DNA of 64,000 bases from Rhizobiales bacterium 2SD (lineage in GTDB: Bacteria > Pseudomonadota > Alphaproteobacteria > Rhizobiales > Beijerinckiaceae): positions 310,001 to 374,000 of the forward strand of contig SCMY01000003.1 of NCBI GenBank assembly GCA_005502805.1, written 5' to 3'. The translations under genes and the position numbers were made by a program. Every line of letters begins with the position of its first letter. The first letter of the stretch is position 1. The notes under the pieces were generated by a model, which worked only from the letters and a program-made list of their open reading frames with translations, was not told the origin of the DNA and did not search any database. Below are positions 8,911 to 17,087 of the stretch, piece after piece.

Positions 8911-10210
8911 CGTTTCTCAGCGGACGATCGCCTCGATCGACAGACTCCTTCTTGCCGCCGGCGGCGGCGTGGCTCTTTTTCTCATCGCGGTCGGCGGATG
9001 GGCCACGATGACCGAGTTCTCGGGTGCGGTCGTGGCTTCGGGCTCGCTCGTCGTGGAATCCGAGCTGAAGAAGGTGCAGCATCCGACCGGGGGCGTGGTC
9101 AGCGAACTGCGTGTGCGCGACGGCGACCGGGTTGCGGCGGGAGACATCGTGGTTCGCCTCGACGAGACCGTGACTCAGGCGAGCCTTGCCATCGTGCAGA
9201 AGGCGCTGAACGAGGCAATGGCGAGGCAGGCGCGCCTCTATGCCGAACAGAAAGATGTTTCGGACATCCTGTTCCCGGACGAGTTGCTGTCCTTGGCCGC
9301 CACGCCGACGATGAAGACGCTGATGGACGGGGAGCAGAAGCTTCTCGACATGCGCAAGTCGTCGCGCTCTGGCATGAAGTCGCAATATGCCGAACGGATC
9401 GGTCAGCTCCGGGACCAGATCCAGTCCTATGTCGAGCAGATCGCTGCGAAGGATCGCGAGATCGAACTCATTCGGCAGGAGCTTGAAGGTGTCCGTGACT
9501 TGCTGACCAAGAAGCTCGTTTCGCTCAGCCGTGCGAACGCGCTGGAACGCGAAGCTGCGCGCCTCAGCGGTGAGCGAGGGGCCCTTGCCTCATCGGTCGC
9601 TCAAACCAAGGGCAAGATCACGGAGACCGAGCTGCAGATCCTGCAGATCGACCAGGACTTCCGGACCGAAGTCGGCAAGGAGCTCGCCGATCTTCGAGGC
9701 AAGATTTCGGAGCTGGTCGAGCGAAAGGTCACAGCTGAGGATCAACTCAAGAGGACTGACATCAGGGCGCCGCGCGACGGGACGGTGCATCAGCTCGCCA
9801 TCCACACGGTCGGCGGCACTGCCGCGCCCGGGGAAACCCTGATGATGATCGTGCCCACATCCGAGCGGCTGACAGTTCAGGCCAAGGTGGCGCCCCAGGA
9901 GATCGAGCAGATCCACCAGGGGCAACGCGCTGCACTGCGTTTTTCCGCCCTCAACCACAGCACTACGCCCGAGATTGGCGGCGTGGTTTCGCTCGTGTCA
10001 GCCGACCTGACGGTCGACCAACGCTCGGGCCAAGGCTTCTACACGGTTCGGATCGCCGTTGCGGACGACGAACTGGCACGGCTGCAGGGGGCGAAGTTGA
10101 CACCAGGGATGCCCGTGGAAGCCTTTCTGCAGACGCAGCAGCGGACGGTCCTGACCTATTTCACCAAGCCTCTCACGGACCAGATCGCCCGCGCTTTCCG
10201 GGAACGGTGA
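8903..10210 (+). CDS. Type I secretion periplasmic adaptor (HlyD/PrtE family)
   Basis: 435 residues from the ATG at 8903, which overlaps the end of the ABC gene by 8 bases (ATGAGTGA), a sign of translational coupling. One transmembrane helix (about residues 17-36) is followed by a short biotinyl-lipoyl-like strand segment, a long coiled coil (about 85-290) and a C-terminal beta-barrel region with IRAPRDGTVHQL, the usual HlyD-family hairpin motif. It should bridge the inner-membrane ABC protein to an outer-membrane channel that is not in this window. Length is normal for PrtE/AprE-like adaptors. Confidence 0.92.
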   Translation: MSDVSQRTIASIDRLLLAAGGGVALFLIAVGGWATMTEFSGAVVASGSLVVESELKKVQHPTGGVVSELRVRDGDRVAAGDIVVRLDETVTQASLAIVQKALNEAMARQARLYAEQKDVSDILFPDELLSLAATPTMKTLMDGEQKLLDMRKSSRSGMKSQYAERIGQLRDQIQSYVEQIAAKDREIELIRQELEGVRDLLTKKLVSLSRANALEREAARLSGERGALASSVAQTKGKITETELQILQIDQDFRTEVGKELADLRGKISELVERKVTAEDQLKRTDIRAPRDGTVHQLAIHTVGGTAAPGETLMMIVPTSERLTVQAKVAPQEIEQIHQGQRAALRFSALNHSTTPEIGGVVSLVSADLTVDQRSGQGFYTVRIAVADDELARLQGAKLTPGMPVEAFLQTQQRTVLTYFTKPLTDQIARAFRER

Positions 10211-10487
10211 GCGCCGGCATCGTCTGCACGGGTTTTGACGGACGCCGGGCTGGGCCGAACCGGCGCAGGTCTGTCAGGCCTGGGGAATGCCGAGCCCGCG
10301 AAGTCGGGCATCCGAGGGCAGGGGCGCCACGCCCTCGCCATTAAGCGCCTGACGATTGGCACTGAAATTTCGTCGGCTCGCGCCGCGGCCGTTCTTGATG
10401 GACCTCAACTCGGCGTTGGTACAGCGCTGCACACTCCCCGCCATGCCTGGCTTCGTGGCTAGGCTCCCTGGCTGTCGGAGCAGCGTC

Positions 10488-11309
10488 ATGAAGGTCGTCA
10501 TCCTGGCGGGAGGCTATGGTACGCGCTTGAGCGAAGAGACCACAGTCGTCCCGAAGCCGCTTGTCGAGATCGGTGGGTATCCGATTCTCTGGCATATCAT
10601 GAAGATCTACTCGCACTATGGGTTGAATGATTTTGTCATCTGCTGTGGGTATAAGGGCTCGGTTATCAAAGATTATTTTAGAAATTTCTTTCACCGAAAT
10701 TGTGATTTTACGATCGACCTCACAGATAACACCTTGGTCACGCATCATCCCTCACGCGAGCCGTGGCGGGTGACGGTCGTCGACACCGGCGAGAAGACGA
10801 TGACCGGCGGCCGCTTGAAGCGGATCCGGGAACATCTTGGCGGGCAAACGTTCTGCCTGACCTACGGCGATGGCGTCGCCGACGTGAATATCCGCGATCT
10901 GATCGCATTCCACCACCAGCAGGGCGCGCTGGCGACCGTCACGGCCGTTCAGCTCCCGGGCCGCTGGGGTGCATTGAATCTCTCCTCCGACCGGCCGCGA
11001 GTCATAGGATTTCGGGAGAAGGAGAGCGGCGACGGTCACACGATCAGCGGCGGGTTCTTCGTCGTCGAGCCAGAGATCCTCGACCTGGTCGACGGAGACG
11101 AGACCGTTTGGGAGCAGGAACCCATGCGCCGGCTCGTCGCCGACGATCAACTTGCGGTCTACCGACACGAGGGGTTCTGGCAGAGCATGGACACCTTGCG
11201 AGACAAGGTTTTGCTCCAGGAGATCTGGGATTCGGGGCAGCCGCCCTGGCGCGTCTGGCAACGCCCCCAAACCGAGACCGAAACGCCCCGAATCCTGGTC
11301 GCGGGCTGA
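10488..11309 (+). CDS. rfbF: Glucose-1-phosphate cytidylyltransferase
   Basis: 273 residues from the ATG at 10488, with GGAG about 8 bases upstream. It makes CDP-glucose from CTP and glucose-1-phosphate. The start KVVILAGGYGTRLSEET, then VPKPLVEIGGYPILWHIMK, is diagnostic for RfbF. TYGDGVADV carries the metal-binding Asp. It is the first gene of a plus-strand sugar block with the SDR, RmlC-like and C-methyltransferase genes 18, 12 and -17 bases apart. The usual next enzyme, CDP-glucose 4,6-dehydratase (RfbG), is absent from the window. The stretch 10618-10745 is strikingly AT-rich compared with the rest of the gene. Confidence 0.93.
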   Translation: MKVVILAGGYGTRLSEETTVVPKPLVEIGGYPILWHIMKIYSHYGLNDFVICCGYKGSVIKDYFRNFFHRNCDFTIDLTDNTLVTHHPSREPWRVTVVDTGEKTMTGGRLKRIREHLGGQTFCLTYGDGVADVNIRDLIAFHHQQGALATVTAVQLPGRWGALNLSSDRPRVIGFREKESGDGHTISGGFFVVEPEILDLVDGDETVWEQEPMRRLVADDQLAVYRHEGFWQSMDTLRDKVLLQEIWDSGQPPWRVWQRPQTETETPRILVAG

Positions 11310-11326
11310 CCTCGAACATAGGGCTC

Positions 11327-12388
11327 ATGCCAATGAGAGTTCTTCTTACAGGAGCCGATGGCTACATCGGAGCGGTTCTCGGCGCCAGGCTGCTCGATCG
11401 AGGCCACGAGGCGGTCGGGATCGACACCGGCTTTTATCGGCGCGGCTGGCTGTTCGAGGACGGCTTGACCCGGCCATCCGTTCTCACGATGGACTTGCGC
11501 GACATTGGCCTGGCACAGCTTGCGAATGTCGAGGCGGTCGTCCATCTCTCGGAGCTATCGAACGATCCGCTCGGCGAGAACGACCCTTCGATCACATTCG
11601 CAATCAATCATGAGGGTTCGGTTCGCCTCGCTCGCCTGTGCAAGGCCGCCGGGGTCACTCGCTTCATCTATGCCTCGTCGTGCAGCATCTATGGCGCGGG
11701 CGGGAGCGAAGCCAAAACGGAGCTGTCGAGCCTTCATCCGCAGACGGCCTATGCGCGCTGCAAGATCCTCGTGGAGGAGGAGGTCCGCAAGCTCTCGAGC
11801 AGCGACTTCGTGCCGGTTTTCCTCCGCAACGCCACGGCGTTTGGCGCCAGCCCGCGCCAGCGCTTCGATCTCGTGCTGAACAACCTCGCGGCCTGGGCGC
11901 ATGCCGCCGGTGAAATCCGGATGACGAGCGACGGCACGCCCTGGCGGCCGCTCGTGCATGTCGAGGATATCTGCTCGGCGGTTCTTTGCGCGCTGGAAGC
12001 ACCGCGAGAAGCCGTGGGCGGGGAAGCCTTCAACGTCGGCGACAACGACCAAAACTATACGGTGCGGGACATTGCCGAGATCGTCGGCGCGGCCTTCCCG
12101 AACTGCCGCATCACTTATGGGCCGGCGAGCGGGGATAATCGCAGCTACCGTGTTTGTTTCGACAAGATCAGGGAGCGCATGCCGCGATTCCGTTGTGCCT
12201 GGAGTGCGGAGCGCGGGGCGCTTCAGCTGCGCTCCGTGTTCGAGCGGATTCAGTTGGATCTGGCGACGCTCAACGCGCCTCCCTTCACGCGACTCGAGGA
12301 GCTCAAGCATCTCCGGCGGACGGGGCAGATCGATGAAGCTCTGCGTTGGACGGCGGGGGCTGTTCGGCCCGAGTCGGTCGCCGCCTGA
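11327..12388 (+). CDS. NAD-dependent sugar epimerase/dehydratase (extended SDR)
   Basis: 353 residues; ATG codons at 11327 and 11333 both fit. The Rossmann motif GADGYIG follows MRVLLT at the N terminus. The catalytic region has YASSCSIYG and the YxxxK motif YARCK. The dehydratase-type Thr-Asp-Glu triad is missing, which argues for an epimerase, reductase or ketoreductase role rather than 4,6-dehydration. It sits between rfbF and the RmlC-like gene in a tight operon, so a CDP-linked deoxysugar is the likely substrate. The exact reaction cannot be read from the sequence. Confidence 0.85.
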   Translation: MPMRVLLTGADGYIGAVLGARLLDRGHEAVGIDTGFYRRGWLFEDGLTRPSVLTMDLRDIGLAQLANVEAVVHLSELSNDPLGENDPSITFAINHEGSVRLARLCKAAGVTRFIYASSCSIYGAGGSEAKTELSSLHPQTAYARCKILVEEEVRKLSSSDFVPVFLRNATAFGASPRQRFDLVLNNLAAWAHAAGEIRMTSDGTPWRPLVHVEDICSAVLCALEAPREAVGGEAFNVGDNDQNYTVRDIAEIVGAAFPNCRITYGPASGDNRSYRVCFDKIRERMPRFRCAWSAERGALQLRSVFERIQLDLATLNAPPFTRLEELKHLRRTGQIDEALRWTAGAVRPESVAA

Positions 12389-12400
12389 CGGAGTGCAGCC

Positions 12401-12991
12401 TTGATCTTCTCGGCGACAGATCTGGAAGGCGTGATTGCGATCGATCTCGATCTGCAACACGACCATCGCGGCTACTTCGCGCGGACGATGTGTCGAGACG
12501 AGTTCACGCGCCAGGGTTTGGTTGTCGACTACGCGCAGGACAGCATGTCCTTCAACCAGATACGTGGAACCCTGCGAGGCCTGCACTACCAGAACGCTCC
12601 TTACGCCGAGACGAAGATCGTCCGCTGTGTGCAGGGCGCGATCTACGACGTGCTCGTCGATATGCGGCCCGGCTCGAAGACATATCTGGCCTGGCAAGGC
12701 TTCGAGCTCACCGCCGGCAACGGCAGGGCTCTCTACGTTCCGGAAGGCGTTGCCCACGGGTTCCAGACGCTGGCGGACGCGACGGTCGTTCAGTACCGAA
12801 TCTCGGCGCCCTATGCGGCGCACGCCGCCGCCGGGATCCGGTACGACGATCCACTCATCGCGATCGCTTGGCCGGAACCGGTGACCGCAATCTCCGCAAA
12901 AGACACATCCTGGCCGGCTCTGGAGAGATACGAGGAGCGGTGTCAGCTGCGAGCCGTGCGGGCCTTAACGGGGAATGAGAGCAATGCTTGA
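12401..12991 (+). CDS. dTDP-4-dehydrorhamnose 3,5-epimerase-like protein (RmlC family)
   Basis: 196 residues, TTG start at 12401 with GGAG eight bases upstream; no better start exists. The cupin core shows RGTLRGLHYQ (catalytic His), VDMRPGS and LYVPEGVAHGF, all RmlC hallmarks, and a Tyr in VVQYRISAPY at the expected acid position. Because the neighbouring nucleotidyltransferase is CDP-glucose-type, the substrate here may be a CDP-4-keto-6-deoxyhexose rather than dTDP-linked. The 3-prime end overlaps the C-methyltransferase start by 17 bases. Confidence 0.85.
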   Translation: MIFSATDLEGVIAIDLDLQHDHRGYFARTMCRDEFTRQGLVVDYAQDSMSFNQIRGTLRGLHYQNAPYAETKIVRCVQGAIYDVLVDMRPGSKTYLAWQGFELTAGNGRALYVPEGVAHGFQTLADATVVQYRISAPYAAHAAAGIRYDDPLIAIAWPEPVTAISAKDTSWPALERYEERCQLRAVRALTGNESNA

Positions 12992-14291
12992 AGCACCTGG
13001 CGTGGAAGAAGCAGCCCTTCCGAGGGCCGATGTCGGCACAGCGATTTCGACGCTCCGGCTCAAGAAGGGGTGCCGCTTCTGTGCGACAACTCTCGAGCAT
13101 GTGTTCGTCGATCTCGGAATGTCGCCGCTTGCCAACTCCTATCGGCGGTTCGGCGATCTCGGCAAGCGCGAATACTTCTTCCCGCTAAGAGCCTATGTCT
13201 GTGCCGAATGCTTTCTCGTCCAGCTAGAGGACTCCGAAAGTCCAGAGGCCATCTTCAGCGACTACGCGTATTTTTCGTCATTCTCGAATTCGTGGCTCGA
13301 TCATGCCCGACGCTATGTCGACGAGATCTCCGAACGGTTTGGCATAGGAGGGCAGAGCCAGGTCGTCGAGGTCGCCAGCAACGACGGCTATCTGCTGCAA
13401 TATTTCGTCGAGCGGAACGTGCCGGTCCTCGGGATCGAACCGGCCGGGAATGTCGCGGAGGCCGCCCGTCGGCGTGGCGTTCCAACCCGCGTCCGCTTCT
13501 TCGGCCAGGAGACGGCGCACGACCTGGTGCGGGAAGGTATCCGGGCGGATCTGCTGATCGGGAACAACGTTCTCGCGCATGTTCCGGACCTCAACGACTT
13601 CGTCCGCGGCCTCAAGATCCTACTTGCCGACGATGGCGTGATCACGCTCGAATTCCCGCACCTCATGAGGCTCATGGCAGAGAACCAGATCGACACGATC
13701 TACCATGAGCACTTTTCGTACTTTTCGTTCCTGGCGGTCGAAAGGATCTTTGCCGCGCGAGGTTTGTGCCTGTTCGACGTCGAGGAGCTGCCGACCCACG
13801 GCGGCTCCTTGCGCATCTATGCCCGCCATGCCCGGGACGGCGCCCGCCCGGTCAGCTCGAGAGTGGCTGACCTTCGTCAACGCGAGACGGAGTTTGGGCT
13901 CGCCAGTCTTGACCGCTATCTCGCATTCGCGGGCCAGGTGCACGAAACCAAGTACAGACTCCTCGAGCTCCTGATTGCAGCGAAACGATCCGGTAAGCGG
14001 GTCGTCGGTTATGGAGCACCGGCCAAGGGCAATACGCTTCTGAACTATTGCGGGATCCGCTCCGACTTCATCGACTACACTGTCGATCGCAGTCCGCATA
14101 AGCAGGGTCTTTTTCTCCCGGGAACGCATGTCCGGATCGACGATCCGGGTCGGATCCGGGAGACCCAACCAGCTTACGTCCTCATTCTTCCGTGGAATCT
14201 GCAGGACGAGATCATGGAGCAGATGGCCTATATCCGCGATTGGGGTGGGAAATTCATTGTGCCGATCCCGTTCGCACAGGTGATCGATTGA
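12975..14291 (+). CDS. NDP-hexose C-methyltransferase (zinc-containing, SAM-dependent)
   Basis: 438 residues; ATG at 12975, with 12984 also possible. The order of domains is the normal one for sugar C-methyltransferases such as TylC3/NovU: an N-terminal zinc site (CRFC near residue 33 and CAEC near residue 78), a central SAM Rossmann fold (VVEVASNDGYLLQYF), and a C-terminal domain with YHEHFSYFS and VGYGAPAKGNTLLNY. These enzymes add a branch methyl group to a 4-keto sugar. With the RmlC-like epimerase just upstream, a methyl-branched deoxysugar in the polymer is the reasonable inference. Confidence 0.9.
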   Translation: MRAMLEAPGVEEAALPRADVGTAISTLRLKKGCRFCATTLEHVFVDLGMSPLANSYRRFGDLGKREYFFPLRAYVCAECFLVQLEDSESPEAIFSDYAYFSSFSNSWLDHARRYVDEISERFGIGGQSQVVEVASNDGYLLQYFVERNVPVLGIEPAGNVAEAARRRGVPTRVRFFGQETAHDLVREGIRADLLIGNNVLAHVPDLNDFVRGLKILLADDGVITLEFPHLMRLMAENQIDTIYHEHFSYFSFLAVERIFAARGLCLFDVEELPTHGGSLRIYARHARDGARPVSSRVADLRQRETEFGLASLDRYLAFAGQVHETKYRLLELLIAAKRSGKRVVGYGAPAKGNTLLNYCGIRSDFIDYTVDRSPHKQGLFLPGTHVRIDDPGRIRETQPAYVLILPWNLQDEIMEQMAYIRDWGGKFIVPIPFAQVID

Positions 14292-14315
14292 GAATGGCAC
14301 CAGCGAGCAGGCATC

Positions 14316-15746
14316 ATGATTGAGAAACTGGCGGGCGGTGAGCCGGGCTATCTCGAACGGATCCCCTTCGGCGCGCTGAAGGCGGCGCAACCCGGTCAGC
14401 CTGCCGCCGGCTACGGAAACCGGATCGCGCCGACGTCACAAGCAGTGCCCGAACTTCTTTCGGATTCGGGCGATGCCATGCACAGCCTTGTCAAAGAGCT
14501 CTACCCGATCTGCCGCAGTATCACTGGCGACGGCGTGCGCGCCACGCTCGGTTGCCTATCGCAATACCTTCCGCTGGACCTCGTGGAGGTCCCGACCGGA
14601 ACACAGGTCCTAGACTGGACGATACCGCGGGAATGGAACATCCGCGACGCTTTCATCAAACGGCTCTCGGGAGAGCGTGTCGTCGATTTCAAGAACTCCA
14701 ACCTGCATGTCGTCGGCTATAGCGCGCCAGTTTGCGCTCTGATGACCCTTGCTGACCTTCGGTCGCGCCTGCATACCCTGCCCGCGCAGCCTGACCGGAT
14801 TCCCTATCGAACGTCCTACTACGCTGAGACATGGGGCTTCTGCCTTTCGCACAATCAGCTCGAAAGCCTCTGTGACGAGGACTACGAGGTTTGCATCGAT
14901 TCAATTCTGCAAGATGGCTCTCTCACCTACGGCGAATGCCTGATCGAGGGCGAAAGTTCGGACGAGGTCCTGATCTCGTGCCACGTCTGCCATCCGTCGC
15001 TCTGCAACGACAATTTGTCTGGTATCGTCGTTGCGACGGCGCTTGCCCAGGAATTGTCACGACGCCCGACCCGCTACAGCTATCGCTTCGTTTTCGTGCC
15101 GGGCACGATCGGAGCGATCACATGGCTCGCGCGGAACCGATCTGTTCTGGAGCGGGTGAAGCACGGTCTCGTTCTGACCTGCCTCGGCGATGCGGGCCGG
15201 ATCACCTACAAGAAAAGCAGAGGCGGTGACGCCGAGATCGATCGTGCTGTCGGCTACGTGCTGCAGCAGAAGGCTTCGGAATTCGCGATCCGGGATTTCT
15301 CCCCGGACGGATACGACGAGCGTCAATACGGATCACCTGGCTTCAATCTTCCGGTCGGCTGCCTCATGCGAACGCCTCATGGCGAATTCCCAGAATACCA
15401 CACCTCAGCCGATAATCCGAGTTTCGTGCGCCCGGCAGCCTTGGCGGATTCCGCCCGCACATGCCTGGATGTAGTCGATGTCATCGAGAACAATAGAGTT
15501 TACTGCAATCTCCACCCGTTCGGGGAGCCGCAGCTCGGGCGCCGCGGGCTCTATGAGAGTCTGGGCGGTCAGGTCGCGAGCGACTTTCGACTGGCGATGC
15601 TTTGGCTCCTCAACATGAGCGATGGAACGAACAGCCTCCTCGATATTGCCGCCAAGGCGGGCCTTCCGTGGCAAAGCGTGAAGGACGCTCGGCGAGCGCT
15701 TTGCCGGGAAGGCCTTATCGAGGTGCTGGATCGGCGGCCGATATGA
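14316..15746 (+). CDS. DUF4910 (DUF2172) zinc aminopeptidase-like protein
   Basis: 476 residues, starting 24 bases after the C-methyltransferase. It matches the DUF4910 family: a DUF2172/M28-peptidase-like fold with putative zinc ligands in SCHVCHPSLCNDNLSGI and HTSADNP, followed by a C-terminal winged-helix-like domain (about residues 400-476). Members are annotated as aminopeptidase-like but are often found in carbohydrate loci. No substrate can be inferred safely. The context suggests hydrolysis of an acyl, amide or peptidyl group on a sugar or sugar nucleotide. No signal peptide, so cytoplasmic. Confidence 0.82.
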   Translation: MIEKLAGGEPGYLERIPFGALKAAQPGQPAAGYGNRIAPTSQAVPELLSDSGDAMHSLVKELYPICRSITGDGVRATLGCLSQYLPLDLVEVPTGTQVLDWTIPREWNIRDAFIKRLSGERVVDFKNSNLHVVGYSAPVCALMTLADLRSRLHTLPAQPDRIPYRTSYYAETWGFCLSHNQLESLCDEDYEVCIDSILQDGSLTYGECLIEGESSDEVLISCHVCHPSLCNDNLSGIVVATALAQELSRRPTRYSYRFVFVPGTIGAITWLARNRSVLERVKHGLVLTCLGDAGRITYKKSRGGDAEIDRAVGYVLQQKASEFAIRDFSPDGYDERQYGSPGFNLPVGCLMRTPHGEFPEYHTSADNPSFVRPAALADSARTCLDVVDVIENNRVYCNLHPFGEPQLGRRGLYESLGGQVASDFRLAMLWLLNMSDGTNSLLDIAAKAGLPWQSVKDARRALCREGLIEVLDRRPI

Positions 15747-16160
15747 TCCAAACGCCGAGCACGCGCTTGCGCGCTGCGTCTTGCGACCGATGGTTTCGAT
15801 CTCGATGGCGAAGCGTTCGGCCGCGCCCATAAAATTCACGAACTCCGAGAGCCCTTCAGTCGGCCGGCTTCTCGACCCACGCCATGACATGCGACCTCAG
15901 CAGCGGGATAGTGAGCCGAGCGAGCCGTCGCGGCGACGTGCGTAGCGCTTTTTGACCGCCTCGAGTTCTGTGTCGTGAGGCAAGTTGCCCTCCGGAGCCC
16001 AAGGCAGCGTCAGATGTAGTCGGCAGTTGTCGCCGAGGACCCCCGAGCGGTCATGGAAAGGCGCATCATCGGCGGCGGCAGTGCGCGGCATTGATCCGCA
16101 TCAAGTCCTGCCGGCTCCGGAGCAGCATCGCGACGCACAGCCAGAGTCTGGTCAATGTGA
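15747..16160. other. Intergenic region between the DUF4910 gene and ydcF-like gene
   Basis: The two flanking genes converge here. Short minus-strand frames (16091-15897 and 15890-15747) contain no recognisable domain and lack clear ribosome binding sites. I see no strong terminator with a T-run. Gene remnants are possible but not identifiable. Confidence 0.4.
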
Positions 16161-16946
16161 CTACGGGCCGGGGAAAAAGGAATCCGTCCGTCCGGACATG
16201 CGATACCCGAACAGGCCAAGCCACTCCCTGACCGCTATATCCAGCCGTTGAAGGCCGTGCCCTACGATGGTGAAGGGCCGGATTGAATCGCTTCGTCCAC
16301 GGGTCTGATAGTCGACCGGATAAGGGATGACCGTCAGCCCGACCTTCTGGAAGCAGCCCATTGCGCGCGGCATGTGCCAGGCGGACGTTATGAGAACCCA
16401 GCGACCTTGCGCCGATGCACCCAGGAGAGCTTTCGTGTTGCGGGCGTTGTCCCAAGTGGTCCGTGACGCCGTCTCGATGAGGAGGCGTTCCGTCGACAGG
16501 CCCAGCCGCGTCATTTGTTCTGCTGCCAGCTGCGCTTCCGATCGCGACGGGCCGCTGGAATATCCCGTATAAACCAGGCGCGCCTCTGGATGGTGCCGGG
16601 CCATCTCCGCAAAGCTCACGAAGCGTTCGGCCGCCCCGTTCAGCGAAAACTCGCCCCGATCGAATGACCTCGCCAGGTCCACGGCGCCTGACAGGACGAT
16701 GATGCCGTCGATCGGGCGCCCATCTTCCTGATACTTGGGAAAACGCTCCTCGAGAGGACGGATCACTATATTCGCGATCGGCAGGATTCCGGCAATCAGT
16801 GTTCCACCGATGCCCAGGCCGGCCAGCCAAAGACCGCCAGATCTCCGTCGAACGAGTGCGACAATCAAGCCGAGGAGGCCGAGTGCAGGAAGAAGGTTCG
16901 AGGGCACAGTTGAGAATGCCGCGATCTGGGAAAGCGTCGCGTACAT
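16161..16946 (-). CDS. YdcF/ElyC-family membrane protein (DUF218)
   Basis: 261 residues. Two N-terminal hydrophobic segments (about residues 10-60) are followed by a DUF218 domain beginning with DGIIVLSGAVD, with the typical YTGYSSGP, E-A/Q-L-A-A-E and SAWHMPRAMGCF motifs. ElyC/YdcF-like proteins are linked to envelope polysaccharide or lipid-carrier metabolism, with no agreed reaction. It lies downstream of the Wzc-like gene on the same strand, separated by 140 bases that hold two large inverted repeats. A role in polymer export or undecaprenyl-phosphate recycling is only a guess. Confidence 0.85.
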   Translation of the reverse strand: MYATLSQIAAFSTVPSNLLPALGLLGLIVALVRRRSGGLWLAGLGIGGTLIAGILPIANIVIRPLEERFPKYQEDGRPIDGIIVLSGAVDLARSFDRGEFSLNGAAERFVSFAEMARHHPEARLVYTGYSSGPSRSEAQLAAEQMTRLGLSTERLLIETASRTTWDNARNTKALLGASAQGRWVLITSAWHMPRAMGCFQKVGLTVIPYPVDYQTRGRSDSIRPFTIVGHGLQRLDIAVREWLGLFGYRMSGRTDSFFPGP

Positions 16947-16963
16947 GCGATAAGCAGCCCCTA

Positions 16964-17007
16964 GATCGCGCTGCCTTTGGACGGGATCGTCCCAAGGCAG
17001 CGCGATC
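16964..17007. repeat. Large inverted repeat (20-base arms, one mismatch)
   Basis: Arms 16964-16983 and 16988-17007 are complementary except for one position and enclose a GGAT loop. It lies just upstream of the ydcF-like gene and downstream of the Wzc-like gene, both on the minus strand. No T-run follows. It may be a transcription-attenuating or mRNA-processing hairpin, or one unit of a dispersed palindromic repeat. Confidence 0.75.
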
Positions 17008-17021
17008 GGTTCTCATCGTTC

Positions 17022-17070
17022 AGAGCATGCTTGGCACGAAAAACGTTGCCACTTTTTCGTAGCATGCTCT
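17022..17070. repeat. Second inverted repeat with A/T-rich inner stem
   Basis: The outer arms are AGAGCATGCT (17022-17031) and AGCATGCTCT (17061-17070); the inner arms are ACGAAAAA and TTTTTCGT. A four-base bulge lies on the left side and the loop is about 9 bases. The A and T tracts inside the arms would let it serve as terminator for the Wzc-like gene. The GAGCATG...CATGCTC frame looks like dispersed intergenic palindromes of rhizobial genomes, from memory only. Confidence 0.7.
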
Positions 17071-17087
17071 AGCGCGGGCCGGGCCCA

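Noticed and set aside
15747..16091. Two short minus-strand frames between the DUF4910 and ydcF-like genes
   Set aside because: No domain, weak starts and no conservation that I can recognise; possible remnants only.
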